A DNA stretch of 64,000 nucleotides, taken from NCBI GenBank assembly GCA_016715205.1, contig JADKBC010000049.1:186001-250000 (forward strand), in the 5' to 3' direction. Positions 36,326 through 44,784 of the stretch are shown one piece after another. Under the pieces are notes generated by a model. The model was not told where the DNA came from, did no database searches, and saw nothing but the letters and a program-made list of their open reading frames with translations. The stretch is from Holophaga sp. (lineage in GTDB: Bacteria > Acidobacteriota > Holophagae > Holophagales > Holophagaceae). The position numbers were made by a program, and so were the translations under genes. Position 1 is the stretch's first letter. Every line of letters begins with the position of its first letter.

Positions 36326-36600
36326 CTAGGAGTGTGTTCAAGTAATCGATAGGGGCTGCGTTGATGTCAAAGGGTTCACAGGCAAGGATGCGGGCGCAGG
36401 GCGGTGCAGGCTCACCGTTCAAGCCCGCTGACGCCGCATGGGAGGCCTTTGCCATCAACCCTTCGGGCTGGGGTGGCAGCTCTCGTGATGCTGCGTCAGG
36501 CTCCTTGACCTTGGGCCCACCAAGGCCTGCGTCGCCTTCCTGGCCTCCCTCGGCTGGCGCCCCAGCGCAGCCCCCACCCATTACTTGAACACACTCCTAG
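36326..36600. mobile_element. MITE-like element, CTAG-flanked
   Basis: A 275-bp segment bounded by a perfect 21-bp inverted repeat whose outermost bases are CTAG on both sides. The repeat continues inward imperfectly for about 15 bp more (GGGGCTGCG on both sides). CTAG at 36326-36329 and 36597-36600 fits a 4-bp target duplication of the kind made by IS5-group transposases; the inverted repeat then reads GAGTGTGTTCAAGTAAT. No full transposase frame is present inside. It sits in the shared upstream region of both biosynthetic operons. Confidence 0.7.
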
Positions 36601-36603
36601 AGC

Positions 36604-36632
36604 CTGACCCAAGGCCACGGGTCCGATATGAT
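36604..36632 (+). promoter_or_regulatory. Candidate sigma70-type promoter for the plus operon
   Basis: CTGACC (36604-36609) and TATGAT (36627-36632) are 17 bp apart, a 4/6 and 5/6 match to the sigma70 boxes. They lie immediately after the MITE-like element and 27 nt before the first gene, whose AGGAGGAG site is clear. Confidence 0.4.
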
Positions 36633-36659
36633 CCCTCACACCCAGGAGGAGCACTTCTG

Positions 36660-37925
36660 ATGAAAATGACCTTGATCTACCCGAGCTGGCCTAAGCTCGA
36701 TCGCCAAACCGAGTTCTACCTCCCGCCCCACGGGCCTGTCTGTTTCGCCGCCACCATTCCCTCCGAGGTCGAGCTGACCTTTGTGGATGAAAACCTGCAG
36801 TCCTATGACGTGGATGCCCCCTGTGATCTGCTGGGACTTTCCGTGATGCTCAGCTGTCAGTTGCCCAGAGCCTTTGCCATTGCCAAGGAATATCGCGACA
36901 AGGGCATTCCGGTCATCTTCGGTGGCATCGCCACCATGCTCCACTCGGAGGAAGTTGCCCTTCATGCGGATTCCGTATTCCTGGGTGAAGCCGAAGGGCG
37001 TTTCGCGGGTGTGCTGGAGGATTTCAAGGCCGGCCGCATGAAGAAGCTGTACAACTACATGGGCGAACACCCCGATATGAAGCTGGTGGGCACGGCCCGG
37101 CGCGACATTTTGGCCCGGGATCTCTACAACTACCGCGGCGTGCAGATGCTGGATCTCGTGCATGCCTCCCGGGGCTGCCGCTTCGATTGCTTCCCCTGCT
37201 GCACCGGATTCCTGGGTGGCAAGTCCTTCCGTCCCCGGCCCGTGGACATGGTCATCGCGGAAATGGAATCCATCCAGAACAACCGCATGTTCATCGTGGA
37301 CAACAGCCTCGCCCAGGACAAACAGTGGCTGATTGATCTCTTCACCGCCATGGCCCCGCTGAAGAAGAAGTGGGTTTCCCATCCGATCATGGACGATGAC
37401 CAGATCCTGAAACTGGCTGCGGATGCGGGCGCCTGGTACGTGTACCAGGCCGTGTTCGACACTTCGGATCACATTCGCAACCGCATCAAGCGCCTGAAAG
37501 ACCATGGCATTGGCGTGGAAGGAACGATTCTTCTGGGCACCGATGATCAGGATGCGGATGACATCAAGCGCCTGGTGGATTTTCTGCTGGAAGTGGAACT
37601 GGATGTGGCGGAATTCACCATCATGACGCCCTTTCCTCATTCCCCCATCCGCACCACCCTTGAGGCCCAGGGGCGTCTGTTGAACAGCAACTGGGGTGAT
37701 TACTCCGCCGACAAGGTGGTGTTCCAGCCCAAGAAGATGACTCCTGACAAGCTGCAGGAAATGTACTACTACGCTTGGGATACCTTCTACGCCAACGGGG
37801 GCCATGCGCTCAAGATGGGCAACCTGTTCAAGAATGTGATCCGCCGCGAAATGGAAGATGGCACCTATTACCGTTACAACCCCCGCAAGAGCCGCGAATT
37901 CGTGAAGGCATCCGCCGACCAATGA
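36660..37925 (+). CDS. B12-type radical SAM protein (B)
   Basis: 421 residues. N-terminal Rossmann domain (MKMTLIYPSW, VIFGGIATMLH, SVFLGEAEG), then the radical SAM motif CRFDCFPC (Cys 173, 177, 180). This variant has Pro rather than an aromatic before the last Cys. DDQILKLAADAGAWYVYQ and GTILLGTDDQDADD are barrel strands. AGGAGGAG precedes ATG 36660. First gene of the plus operon; it may work with protein A encoded divergently. Confidence 0.9.
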   Translation: MKMTLIYPSWPKLDRQTEFYLPPHGPVCFAATIPSEVELTFVDENLQSYDVDAPCDLLGLSVMLSCQLPRAFAIAKEYRDKGIPVIFGGIATMLHSEEVALHADSVFLGEAEGRFAGVLEDFKAGRMKKLYNYMGEHPDMKLVGTARRDILARDLYNYRGVQMLDLVHASRGCRFDCFPCCTGFLGGKSFRPRPVDMVIAEMESIQNNRMFIVDNSLAQDKQWLIDLFTAMAPLKKKWVSHPIMDDDQILKLAADAGAWYVYQAVFDTSDHIRNRIKRLKDHGIGVEGTILLGTDDQDADDIKRLVDFLLEVELDVAEFTIMTPFPHSPIRTTLEAQGRLLNSNWGDYSADKVVFQPKKMTPDKLQEMYYYAWDTFYANGGHALKMGNLFKNVIRREMEDGTYYRYNPRKSREFVKASADQ

Positions 37926-39283
37926 GCCGGATCCTGCTGGTTTCCTCCAACATCACGACCGATCCCTTCCCAGTTTATCCCTTGGGCATGGCTGTGGTGG
38001 CCTCTGCCTTGGCGGGGGCCGGGCATACCGTGGATCAGTTTGATTTCCTGATGGCCGGGGAATCCGAAGAGGCCTTCCGGGATCGGATCACCACCTTCGC
38101 ACCCGATTTTGTGTGCATGTCTTTGCGAAATCTGGACAACTGCGATTCCCTGACCGCCACCGCCTACCCCGTGGTGGCCAAGCGGCTGGTGGAAGTGGTG
38201 CGGGAAACCCGCCCCGTGCCCGTGATCATCGGAGGCTCTGCTTTTTCGATCCTGCCCGAGGAGTTGCTGGCCTTTACGGGAGCCGATTACGGTGTGGTGG
38301 GCGAAGGGGAACGGCTCGTCTGCCAATTGGTTGCAGATTTGGCGGAAGGGCGCACCTCGGTCCGGATTCTCAGGAATGAAGGCCTGCTGACAGGGCCGGA
38401 GATGATTTCTCCCCTCTTTTCCAGCGAACTGGTCGAGTACTACCTGAAGCACAGCGGAATGATCAACCTGCAGACCAAGCGCGGCTGTGCCCATGGCTGC
38501 ATCTACTGCAGCTACCCTTCGCTGGAGGGCAATCGCTATCGCCTTCGGGAACCGGCTGAGGTTGTGGATGACATGGCGCGCGCCAAGCTGGAACATGGCG
38601 CCGATTCCTATTTCTTCACCGATGCGGTGTTCAACGACGATGGCGGCCACTACCTTGCGGTCGTCGAAGAAATGTTGCGGCGCGAAACCTCGTTTCGGTG
38701 GTGCTGCTATGTGCGCCCCGAAGGCATTGGCCGCACAGAAATCGCCTTGATGAAGCGTGCGGGCATGTATGCCGCTGAGCTGGGCACCGATGCGGCCTGT
38801 GACCGAACCCTGCGGGGATTGGGCAAGGGCTTCACCTTTGCCGATGCCCTGGCGGTCAACCGTGCCTTTGTTGCAGAACGCGTGCCCTGCGCGCATTTCG
38901 TGATGTTTGGCGGCCCCGGAGAGACGCTCGAAACCGTGGCCGAAGGCTTGGCCAACCTCGAGCAGTTAGAAAATACAGTCGTGTTCGCGTTCACCGGGCT
39001 GCGCATTCTGCCCGATACGCCCCTGCATACTCTGGCTGTTCGGGAAGGCGTTCTGGCCCAGGACACACCCCTGCATAAGCCCGCCTTCTACCATTCCCCC
39101 TTGGTGGACAAGGAATCGATGAATGCCATGATTCTCGACGCCTTTCAGGGGCGGCGAGATCGCTTCTTCCCGCCCGAGGCCTCCAATCGGGTGCGCTCGA
39201 CCATGCTGCGCTTCGGATACCGGGGCCTGTTGTGGGATAGCCTCGTGCAGTTTCCCAAGACCCCCGCCACACCTTCCGTGTGA
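37922..39283 (+). CDS. B12-type radical SAM protein (C)
   Basis: 453 residues. Rossmann N-terminus (MSRILLVSSN, VIIGGSAFSILPEE, GVVGEGERL), radical SAM motif CAHGCIYC (Cys 189, 193, 196), followed by DAVFNDDGGHYL and a VMFGGPGETLE strand. The start is fixed by the ATGA overlap with B. Probably acts on the ACP-bound or lipid intermediate; the reaction is unknown. Confidence 0.9.
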   Translation: MSRILLVSSNITTDPFPVYPLGMAVVASALAGAGHTVDQFDFLMAGESEEAFRDRITTFAPDFVCMSLRNLDNCDSLTATAYPVVAKRLVEVVRETRPVPVIIGGSAFSILPEELLAFTGADYGVVGEGERLVCQLVADLAEGRTSVRILRNEGLLTGPEMISPLFSSELVEYYLKHSGMINLQTKRGCAHGCIYCSYPSLEGNRYRLREPAEVVDDMARAKLEHGADSYFFTDAVFNDDGGHYLAVVEEMLRRETSFRWCCYVRPEGIGRTEIALMKRAGMYAAELGTDAACDRTLRGLGKGFTFADALAVNRAFVAERVPCAHFVMFGGPGETLETVAEGLANLEQLENTVVFAFTGLRILPDTPLHTLAVREGVLAQDTPLHKPAFYHSPLVDKESMNAMILDAFQGRRDRFFPPEASNRVRSTMLRFGYRGLLWDSLVQFPKTPATPSV

Positions 39284-39299
39284 AGGCAGAGGATTCATC

Positions 39300-40754
39300 A
39301 TGCTGAGTCGGAACAAGATCCTTCTGGTCCATCCCCTTGGGTACAAGGCCGATGCTGCTTCCAAGGATATCTCCCGGGTGGCCAACATCATGCCGCCCCT
39401 GGGCCTGGCCAGCATGGCGGCCTATCTGGAACAGCGGGGGATGCGGGCGGACATCGTGGACTGCTACGCCCACCCGGATTCCGATCGCGTGATTCTCGAT
39501 TACGTGCGCACCGAGAAGCCTGCCTTCATCGGGTTCAGTTGCACCACCTCCAGCTTTCTGGATGGCATCCGCATCGCGAAAATGGCCCAGGAGGCACTTC
39601 CCGGAATCAAAACCGTATTTGGCGGCCCCCACGTTTCGGCCATGAAGGAAAAGCTTTTCACGGATTACGCGGCCATGGACTACACCGTGGTGGGCGAAGG
39701 CGAAATGACCCTGCACAACCTGATGCTCAATGGCGGCGAAGCTCCGGCCGAGGTGAAGGGGATCATTTTCCGAGATCTGCAATCCGGTGAGGCCCGTTTC
39801 ACCGGCTATCCCGACAAGGGCATCGAACTGGATGATCTGCCCTTTCCTGCCTACGAAAAGCTGGAAGGCTTTCCCAAATCGTACATGCTGCCCATCTTCA
39901 ACTACCCCAAGGTTCCCAACGCCAGTTGCATTTCCAGCCGCGGCTGCCCCTATGCCTGCAGCTATTGCGATCGTTCGGTATTCCGCCGCAGTTTCCGCTT
40001 CAATTCCGCCGAATACCTCTACGCCCACCTGAAACACCTGCGTGAAAAGTTTGGGGTTCGACACATCAATTTCTACGATGATCAGTTCACCTTCAATAAG
40101 AAGCGGGTGGAGGAATTCACCGATCTGATCCTGAAAAATCCCTTGGGCATGACTTACAACTGCGCCGTGCGCGCCGAGCACATCGACGCACCCCTGCTGA
40201 AGCGCATGAAGCAGGCGGGCTGCTGGATGATGAGCCTGGGCATCGAGTCGGGCGATGAGGAACTATTGGCCCAGCACCGCCAGAATGCGGATCTGGATCA
40301 CCTGGCCAGCAAGATCCGCATGATCAAGGATGCGGGCATTCGTACCAAGGGCCTGTTAATGATGGGCCTGCCGGGCGAGACGGAAGAGAGTATCCGCCGC
40401 AGCATGGCCTACGTGTTTTCGCTGCCCATCGATGATTTCAACCTCGCCAAGTTCACACCCTTCCCTGGCTCGCCCATCTACGACACCATTCACGAACTGG
40501 GCACCTTTGACGAGCAGTGGGAAAAGATGGACTGCATGAACTTCCAGTTCGTTACCAAGGGCATGACCAAGGAGCGTTTGGAAGTGCTGTTCCAGGAGTT
40601 CTATGCCTCGCACTTCAAGCGCCCGAAGGTGCTCTGGGGTTATGTGACGATGCTCTGGAAATCCCCGGATAGCTGGCTGCGGTTTTTGAAGAGCATGACC
40701 AGCTTCCTGCGCTACATCCGCGTCAACCGGCGGCTCATGGAGGAAGAGAATTAG
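39300..40754 (+). CDS. B12-type radical SAM protein (D)
   Basis: 484 residues, the longest of the four. Rossmann domain (NKILLVHPLGYK, TVFGGPHVSAMKEK, VVGEGEMTLHNL), radical SAM motif CPYACSYC (Cys 216, 220, 223), FYDDQFTFNKKR and GLPGETEESI as in BchE-like enzymes, and a basic C-terminal helix (VLWGYVTMLWKSPDSWLRFLKS) that could touch the membrane. A 16-nt gap follows gene C. Confidence 0.9.
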   Translation: MLSRNKILLVHPLGYKADAASKDISRVANIMPPLGLASMAAYLEQRGMRADIVDCYAHPDSDRVILDYVRTEKPAFIGFSCTTSSFLDGIRIAKMAQEALPGIKTVFGGPHVSAMKEKLFTDYAAMDYTVVGEGEMTLHNLMLNGGEAPAEVKGIIFRDLQSGEARFTGYPDKGIELDDLPFPAYEKLEGFPKSYMLPIFNYPKVPNASCISSRGCPYACSYCDRSVFRRSFRFNSAEYLYAHLKHLREKFGVRHINFYDDQFTFNKKRVEEFTDLILKNPLGMTYNCAVRAEHIDAPLLKRMKQAGCWMMSLGIESGDEELLAQHRQNADLDHLASKIRMIKDAGIRTKGLLMMGLPGETEESIRRSMAYVFSLPIDDFNLAKFTPFPGSPIYDTIHELGTFDEQWEKMDCMNFQFVTKGMTKERLEVLFQEFYASHFKRPKVLWGYVTMLWKSPDSWLRFLKSMTSFLRYIRVNRRLMEEEN

Positions 40755-41728
40755 TGCGATCTCTCCAGCAGCCTAGGCCAGAGGAACCTTCCACGGGCCC
40801 CGATGTTCAGCGTCCCTGGACTTCCCGGAGCCTGGGCTCGGCCTTTCAGCACCAGATTTTCTATACCCTGATTCGCATTTTTGGACGCCAGGGCGCCTAC
40901 TTCGTGCTCTATTTCGTCGTGGCCTGGTACGTGCTCCTCCGCCCCTCGGTGCGGAAACGTTGTGGTTTCTACCTCATACGACGATTCCCCTCACGGAATG
41001 GATTTCAGCGGCTCTGGGATGCCTACCGGCTCAGCCTGGAACTTGGAAAAGTATTGGTGGATCGCGCGGTCTTCGGGATCCTTGGTCCTGAAAAACTCCG
41101 CTGCAGCCTCACGGGGCAGGAAACCCTGCGCGCGCTGTTGGCGGAAGGGCATGGCCTGATCCTGGTGACCGCCCATGCGGGATCCTGGCAGTTGAGCATG
41201 GCGAGCCTCGTCAACCTTCGGGCCCCCGTTTCCCTCCTGATTCACCGGGAACCGGGCGATGTGGATCGTCATTTCTTTGAGCACGGTGAGCAGCAGCTTC
41301 CCTACCGCATCATCGACCCCATCGGCTATCTGGGGGGCATGCTCGAAATGCTCCAGGTGTTGAAGACTGGGGAAGTGCTTTGCATCATGGGTGACCGTGT
41401 CATGGGTGGTGAAGGCAGCGCCCTCGCGGTGGATTTTCTGGGTGGTCCCATACGGATTCCCTTCAGTCCCTACAAGCTTGCTTCGGCCACGGGCGCGCCC
41501 ATTGCGGTCATCTTCCCCCACAAATCCGGGCCGGATAGCTATGCCCTCCAGGTTGCACGGATTATCCGCGTTCCGGAGAATCTGGGCCGCCTGGCGGCTG
41601 GCTATCAGCCCTACGCCGACGAATACGCGGCCTGCCTTGAGGAATTCGTCACCGAATACCCGTACCAGTTCTTCAACTACTTTGACATGTGGACACCACC
41701 ACCCCCGAGACCTGATCCTGGTAAGTGA
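40754..41728 (+). CDS. LpxL/HtrB-like acyltransferase
   Basis: 324 residues. GTG start overlaps the previous stop by one base (TAGTG). One N-terminal TM helix (about 45-63) and the lysophospholipid/lipid A acyltransferase fold: catalytic-type motif HAGSWQ (His near 141; the usual Glu of HFGNWE is Gln here) and GDRVMGGEG. Likely transfers the ACP-bound chain to an acceptor at the membrane. The Gln substitution should be noted when judging activity. Confidence 0.82.
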   Translation: MRSLQQPRPEEPSTGPDVQRPWTSRSLGSAFQHQIFYTLIRIFGRQGAYFVLYFVVAWYVLLRPSVRKRCGFYLIRRFPSRNGFQRLWDAYRLSLELGKVLVDRAVFGILGPEKLRCSLTGQETLRALLAEGHGLILVTAHAGSWQLSMASLVNLRAPVSLLIHREPGDVDRHFFEHGEQQLPYRIIDPIGYLGGMLEMLQVLKTGEVLCIMGDRVMGGEGSALAVDFLGGPIRIPFSPYKLASATGAPIAVIFPHKSGPDSYALQVARIIRVPENLGRLAAGYQPYADEYAACLEEFVTEYPYQFFNYFDMWTPPPPRPDPGK

Positions 41729-41774
41729 TGCCGTACCCGTTACCGTTTTCGCCTTGCCTCTTGGAGTTTTATTC

Positions 41775-42029
41775 ATGGATACCAAAACGAAGTTGAAGAA
41801 AGCCCTCGCAGACGAGTTGAACCTTCCCGAACTGACAGGCGAAGGCTACAACGATGACGCAGCGCTGTTCGGTGAAGGCCTGGGGCTGGATTCCCTGGAT
41901 GCCGTGGAACTGGTGATCGTGATCCAGAAACATTTCGGAATCGAGATCAAGGATATGGACGAGGGCAAGACTGCCTTCACTTCCATCAACACCTTGGCCG
42001 CCTACATCGACAAACGCCTGTCGGCATGA
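41775..42029 (+). CDS. Acyl carrier protein (plus-strand operon)
   Basis: 84 residues with phosphopantetheine site LDSLDAVEL (Ser40) and the acidic helix II typical of type II ACPs. GGAG is 8 nt upstream of the ATG. The stop overlaps the KS start (ATGA). It is different in sequence from the ACP of the minus operon, so each operon has its own carrier. Confidence 0.93.
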   Translation: MDTKTKLKKALADELNLPELTGEGYNDDAALFGEGLGLDSLDAVELVIVIQKHFGIEIKDMDEGKTAFTSINTLAAYIDKRLSA

Positions 42030-43210
42030 ACCAGACCGAGCCCGTCGCCATCACCGGCCTGGGCTGTATCTGTGCTGCGGGCGACACGGTGGATGCATGC
42101 ATGGAGGCCCTCTTCCGGGGAGACCGCGCTCCGGCGCCCCCGGTGCGCTTCCGTACGACGCATCCGAACCCTTTTCCGGTGTTTGAGATCAAGGGTTTTG
42201 CGGATCGACCGGGCCTGCTTCGCACCAGCGCCTTGGGGCTGCAGGCGGCCCATGAGGCGCTGGCTGACGCAGGTTTGAATCAAGACGCCCTCGATGGTCT
42301 GAGGGTGGGTGTGTGCGTTGGCACCACGGTGGGCAGCGCCATGAACGATGAGGCCTTCTGCCGGGCCTACCGCGCCGGGGAGGATCCGGACCTGGCCCCC
42401 ATCGATTGCATTCTCAGCAGCAATCCCGCTGATGTGATCGCGCGGGAATTTGGGTTTACGGGCCCCTGCCAAACCGTGGTGAATGCCTGTTCGTCGGGCA
42501 CCGATGTCATCGGCCTGGGCGCCTCTTGGATTGCCTCCGATATCTGCGACCTGGTGGTGGTGGGCGGTGCGGATGAATTGGGGCGCATTACCTACAACGG
42601 TTTCATTGCCCTGAAGATCGCGGATGAAACCCCCTGCAAGCCTTTCGATGCGCACCGCAAAGGGCTCAACCTGGGTGAAGGGGCCGCCATCCTGATACTT
42701 GAATCCGAACGCAGCCGCCATCAGCGCCAATGCAAGGCCCGGGCCTTCATGCTGGGCTATGGCTCCGCCTGCGATGCCTACCACCAGACGGCCCCCAAAC
42801 CCGATGGCGAAGGCCTCAAACGCGCCATCGCCGAGGCCTTGGCCTGTCATGACACCCCGGCTTCGGCCGTGGCCTTTGTCAATGCACACGGCACCGGGAC
42901 CCCCGATAACGACCGGGTAGAAAGCCATGCCCTTGCCTCTGTGCTGCCCGGTGTGCCCTTCTTTTCCACCAAGGGATACACCGGCCACACCCTGGGCGCC
43001 GCGGGTGCCATCGAAGCCGTGTTCACGGTGGCCTGCCTGGAGCAGGGCCGGATTCCGGGCAATGCGGGTTTCACTACCCCCGATCCCACGTTGGGAGCCT
43101 TGCCGGTTTGTGAACCAATGAACGTGGCAGGAACCATCGCCCTTTCCGAATCCCTGGCCTTCGGCGGCAATAATGCGGTGGTGCTGTTGGGTCGCGGAGA
43201 GCGGTCATGA
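42026..43210 (+). CDS. Canonical ketosynthase (FabF-like)
   Basis: 394 residues. The full KAS II triad is present: Cys155 in VVNACSSGTD, His288 in NAHGTGTPDND, His321 in GYTGHTLGAAG. It elongates ACP-bound chains with malonyl units. The stop overlaps the next gene, which looks like a chain-length-factor partner, as in type II polyketide pairs. Confidence 0.92.
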   Translation: MNQTEPVAITGLGCICAAGDTVDACMEALFRGDRAPAPPVRFRTTHPNPFPVFEIKGFADRPGLLRTSALGLQAAHEALADAGLNQDALDGLRVGVCVGTTVGSAMNDEAFCRAYRAGEDPDLAPIDCILSSNPADVIAREFGFTGPCQTVVNACSSGTDVIGLGASWIASDICDLVVVGGADELGRITYNGFIALKIADETPCKPFDAHRKGLNLGEGAAILILESERSRHQRQCKARAFMLGYGSACDAYHQTAPKPDGEGLKRAIAEALACHDTPASAVAFVNAHGTGTPDNDRVESHALASVLPGVPFFSTKGYTGHTLGAAGAIEAVFTVACLEQGRIPGNAGFTTPDPTLGALPVCEPMNVAGTIALSESLAFGGNNAVVLLGRGERS

Positions 43211-44298
43211 CGCGCATCACGGTGCAGGGTATCGGCGTGTTCGGTGGCTTCGGCACCGGCGTGCAGGCCTTTGTTCACGCACTTGAGTCACGACCTGTGC
43301 CGCCGTCGGTTCAGCCCATTCCCACGGGGCATGGCCCAATGGACTTGGCTGCTTTTCGTGCGGATCTGACACCTCTGGAGGCACTGGTCCCGGCCCGCAC
43401 CCTGCGGCGCATGGACTCCTTCAGTAAGATGGCGCTCCTGGGCGCTCACCTGGCCTTGACGGATGCAGGTATCGAACCTGCCAATCAGGCAGGGTTGGGG
43501 CTGATCATTGCCAGCGGCTTTGGCGCCACCACCACCACCACTTATGCTTTGCTGGATTCCATCGCGCGGGATGGGGATGTCTGCACGTCCCCGATCCACT
43601 TTGCCAATTCCATGCACAACACCTGCGCGGCCAACATCTCCCTGCAGATCGGCGCCACGGGGCCCAACCTCACCGTTAGTCAGTTTCATTTGTCCGTGCC
43701 CTCGGCACTGCTCACGGCCCGCCAGTGGCTGTTGGAAGGCCGTGTGGAGCGGGTGCTCTTCGGCGCGGTGGATGAATTATCGGATCTCATAGGCTACCTG
43801 TGGTTGCGTCAACGGGGGGAAGTCAACCATGGCCCCATGCGTCCCCTGGCCACCGGCGAGGAATCCGCCATCCCCGGCGAAGGTGCTGCATTCTTCGTGC
43901 TTTCCGCCCGAGATGAAGCGACCCCCGGCTACTGCACGCTGGAAAACGTCTCCACGGGCCGCCGACCAGGGCTTGTGAAAGGTGATTCCGAGCTGTTGAT
44001 CCTGGGCGCCGATGGCCGTCGGGAATTCGGTGCAGCCTACGCCGCTGCGGCCGAAGGTGCCGAGGTAGCCTGTTTCACGCCCCACTACGGCAGCATGCCG
44101 CCGGGGCCTGCCTTTGATATGGCGGCGGCTGCGCTGATGCTCCGCGAAAAGCGGGCCTTCGCTTCGCCTGAGCATTCAACCTGCGATTTCCGGGCTTCCC
44201 TCCTATCGCCTGGTGCGCCGATCACCGTGGATCGCATGACCTGCCTGACCCTGGCGTGTGAACAGGGTTTCGGCAGAATTGAATTGGGCCGCCTCTAG
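43207..44298 (+). CDS. Ketosynthase-like chain-length-factor partner
   Basis: 363 residues of thiolase fold, but the nucleophile position has LTVSQFHLSVPSALL (Phe160 where Cys is expected) and the HGTGTP and GHTLG motifs are absent or degenerate (THYGSMPPG). This is the pattern of a catalytically dead KS partner such as a chain length factor. Coupled by ATGA to the active KS. The 3' end overlaps leuD by 4 nt, convergent. Confidence 0.82.
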   Translation: MTRITVQGIGVFGGFGTGVQAFVHALESRPVPPSVQPIPTGHGPMDLAAFRADLTPLEALVPARTLRRMDSFSKMALLGAHLALTDAGIEPANQAGLGLIIASGFGATTTTTYALLDSIARDGDVCTSPIHFANSMHNTCAANISLQIGATGPNLTVSQFHLSVPSALLTARQWLLEGRVERVLFGAVDELSDLIGYLWLRQRGEVNHGPMRPLATGEESAIPGEGAAFFVLSARDEATPGYCTLENVSTGRRPGLVKGDSELLILGADGRREFGAAYAAAAEGAEVACFTPHYGSMPPGPAFDMAAAALMLREKRAFASPEHSTCDFRASLLSPGAPITVDRMTCLTLACEQGFGRIELGRL

Positions 44299-44783
44299 AC
44301 GGGTTGCATCCGCTGGCGGGTGTAGGGAATCAAGCCGCCCGCATCAATGATGGCCTGGCGCGCCGGGGGTAACGGCTGGATGGGGAATCGTTTTCCCGTG
44401 GTGAGGTTCACGACCTCGGTGGGTTCCAGGGTCAGCTCATGGCCTTCTTCCGCGTCGATGGTGGGGCAGATCACCACGCGCAATCCCAGGTTGATGGCGT
44501 TCTGGAGAAAGATGCGCGAGATGTTCTGGGCTACGACAACCAGCCCGTAGCCGTTGATGGCACTGGCGGCCTGTTCCCGGCTGGATCCGCAGCCGAAATT
44601 TTCACCGCCCAGAATGATGCTGCCCGGTTCGAATGCCTTGGCCTTGAGCCGGGTGTTGAATTCGGTACGGTCCGCAAAACAGAAGGCTGGTGTTTCCGTG
44701 GGCAGCACCGTGGCCATGTAGCGACCGGGGTAGATGTCATCGGTACTGATGTCTGCGCCGAGCTTGATGATGACCTTGGCCAT
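44295..44783 (-). CDS. leuD: 3-Isopropylmalate dehydratase-type small subunit
   Basis: 162 residues. Swivel domain with GADISTDDIYPGRYM and GGENFGCGSSREQA, the LeuD/HacB hallmarks. ATG 44783 follows the large-subunit stop by one base. It completes the hydro-lyase active site. Whether the substrate is isopropylmalate, dimethylmalate or another 2-hydroxy acid cannot be read from the sequence. Confidence 0.9.
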   Translation of the reverse strand: MAKVIIKLGADISTDDIYPGRYMATVLPTETPAFCFADRTEFNTRLKAKAFEPGSIILGGENFGCGSSREQAASAINGYGLVVVAQNISRIFLQNAINLGLRVVICPTIDAEEGHELTLEPTEVVNLTTGKRFPIQPLPPARQAIIDAGGLIPYTRQRMQPV

Positions 44784-44784
44784 G

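Noticed and set aside
25227..44298. Direct call as a ladderane cluster
   Set aside because: Radical SAM, KS and ACP genes fit, but I see no phytoene-desaturase-like or methyltransferase gene, and the DarB/BtrH/exporter set is more like aryl-polyene or resorcinol clusters.
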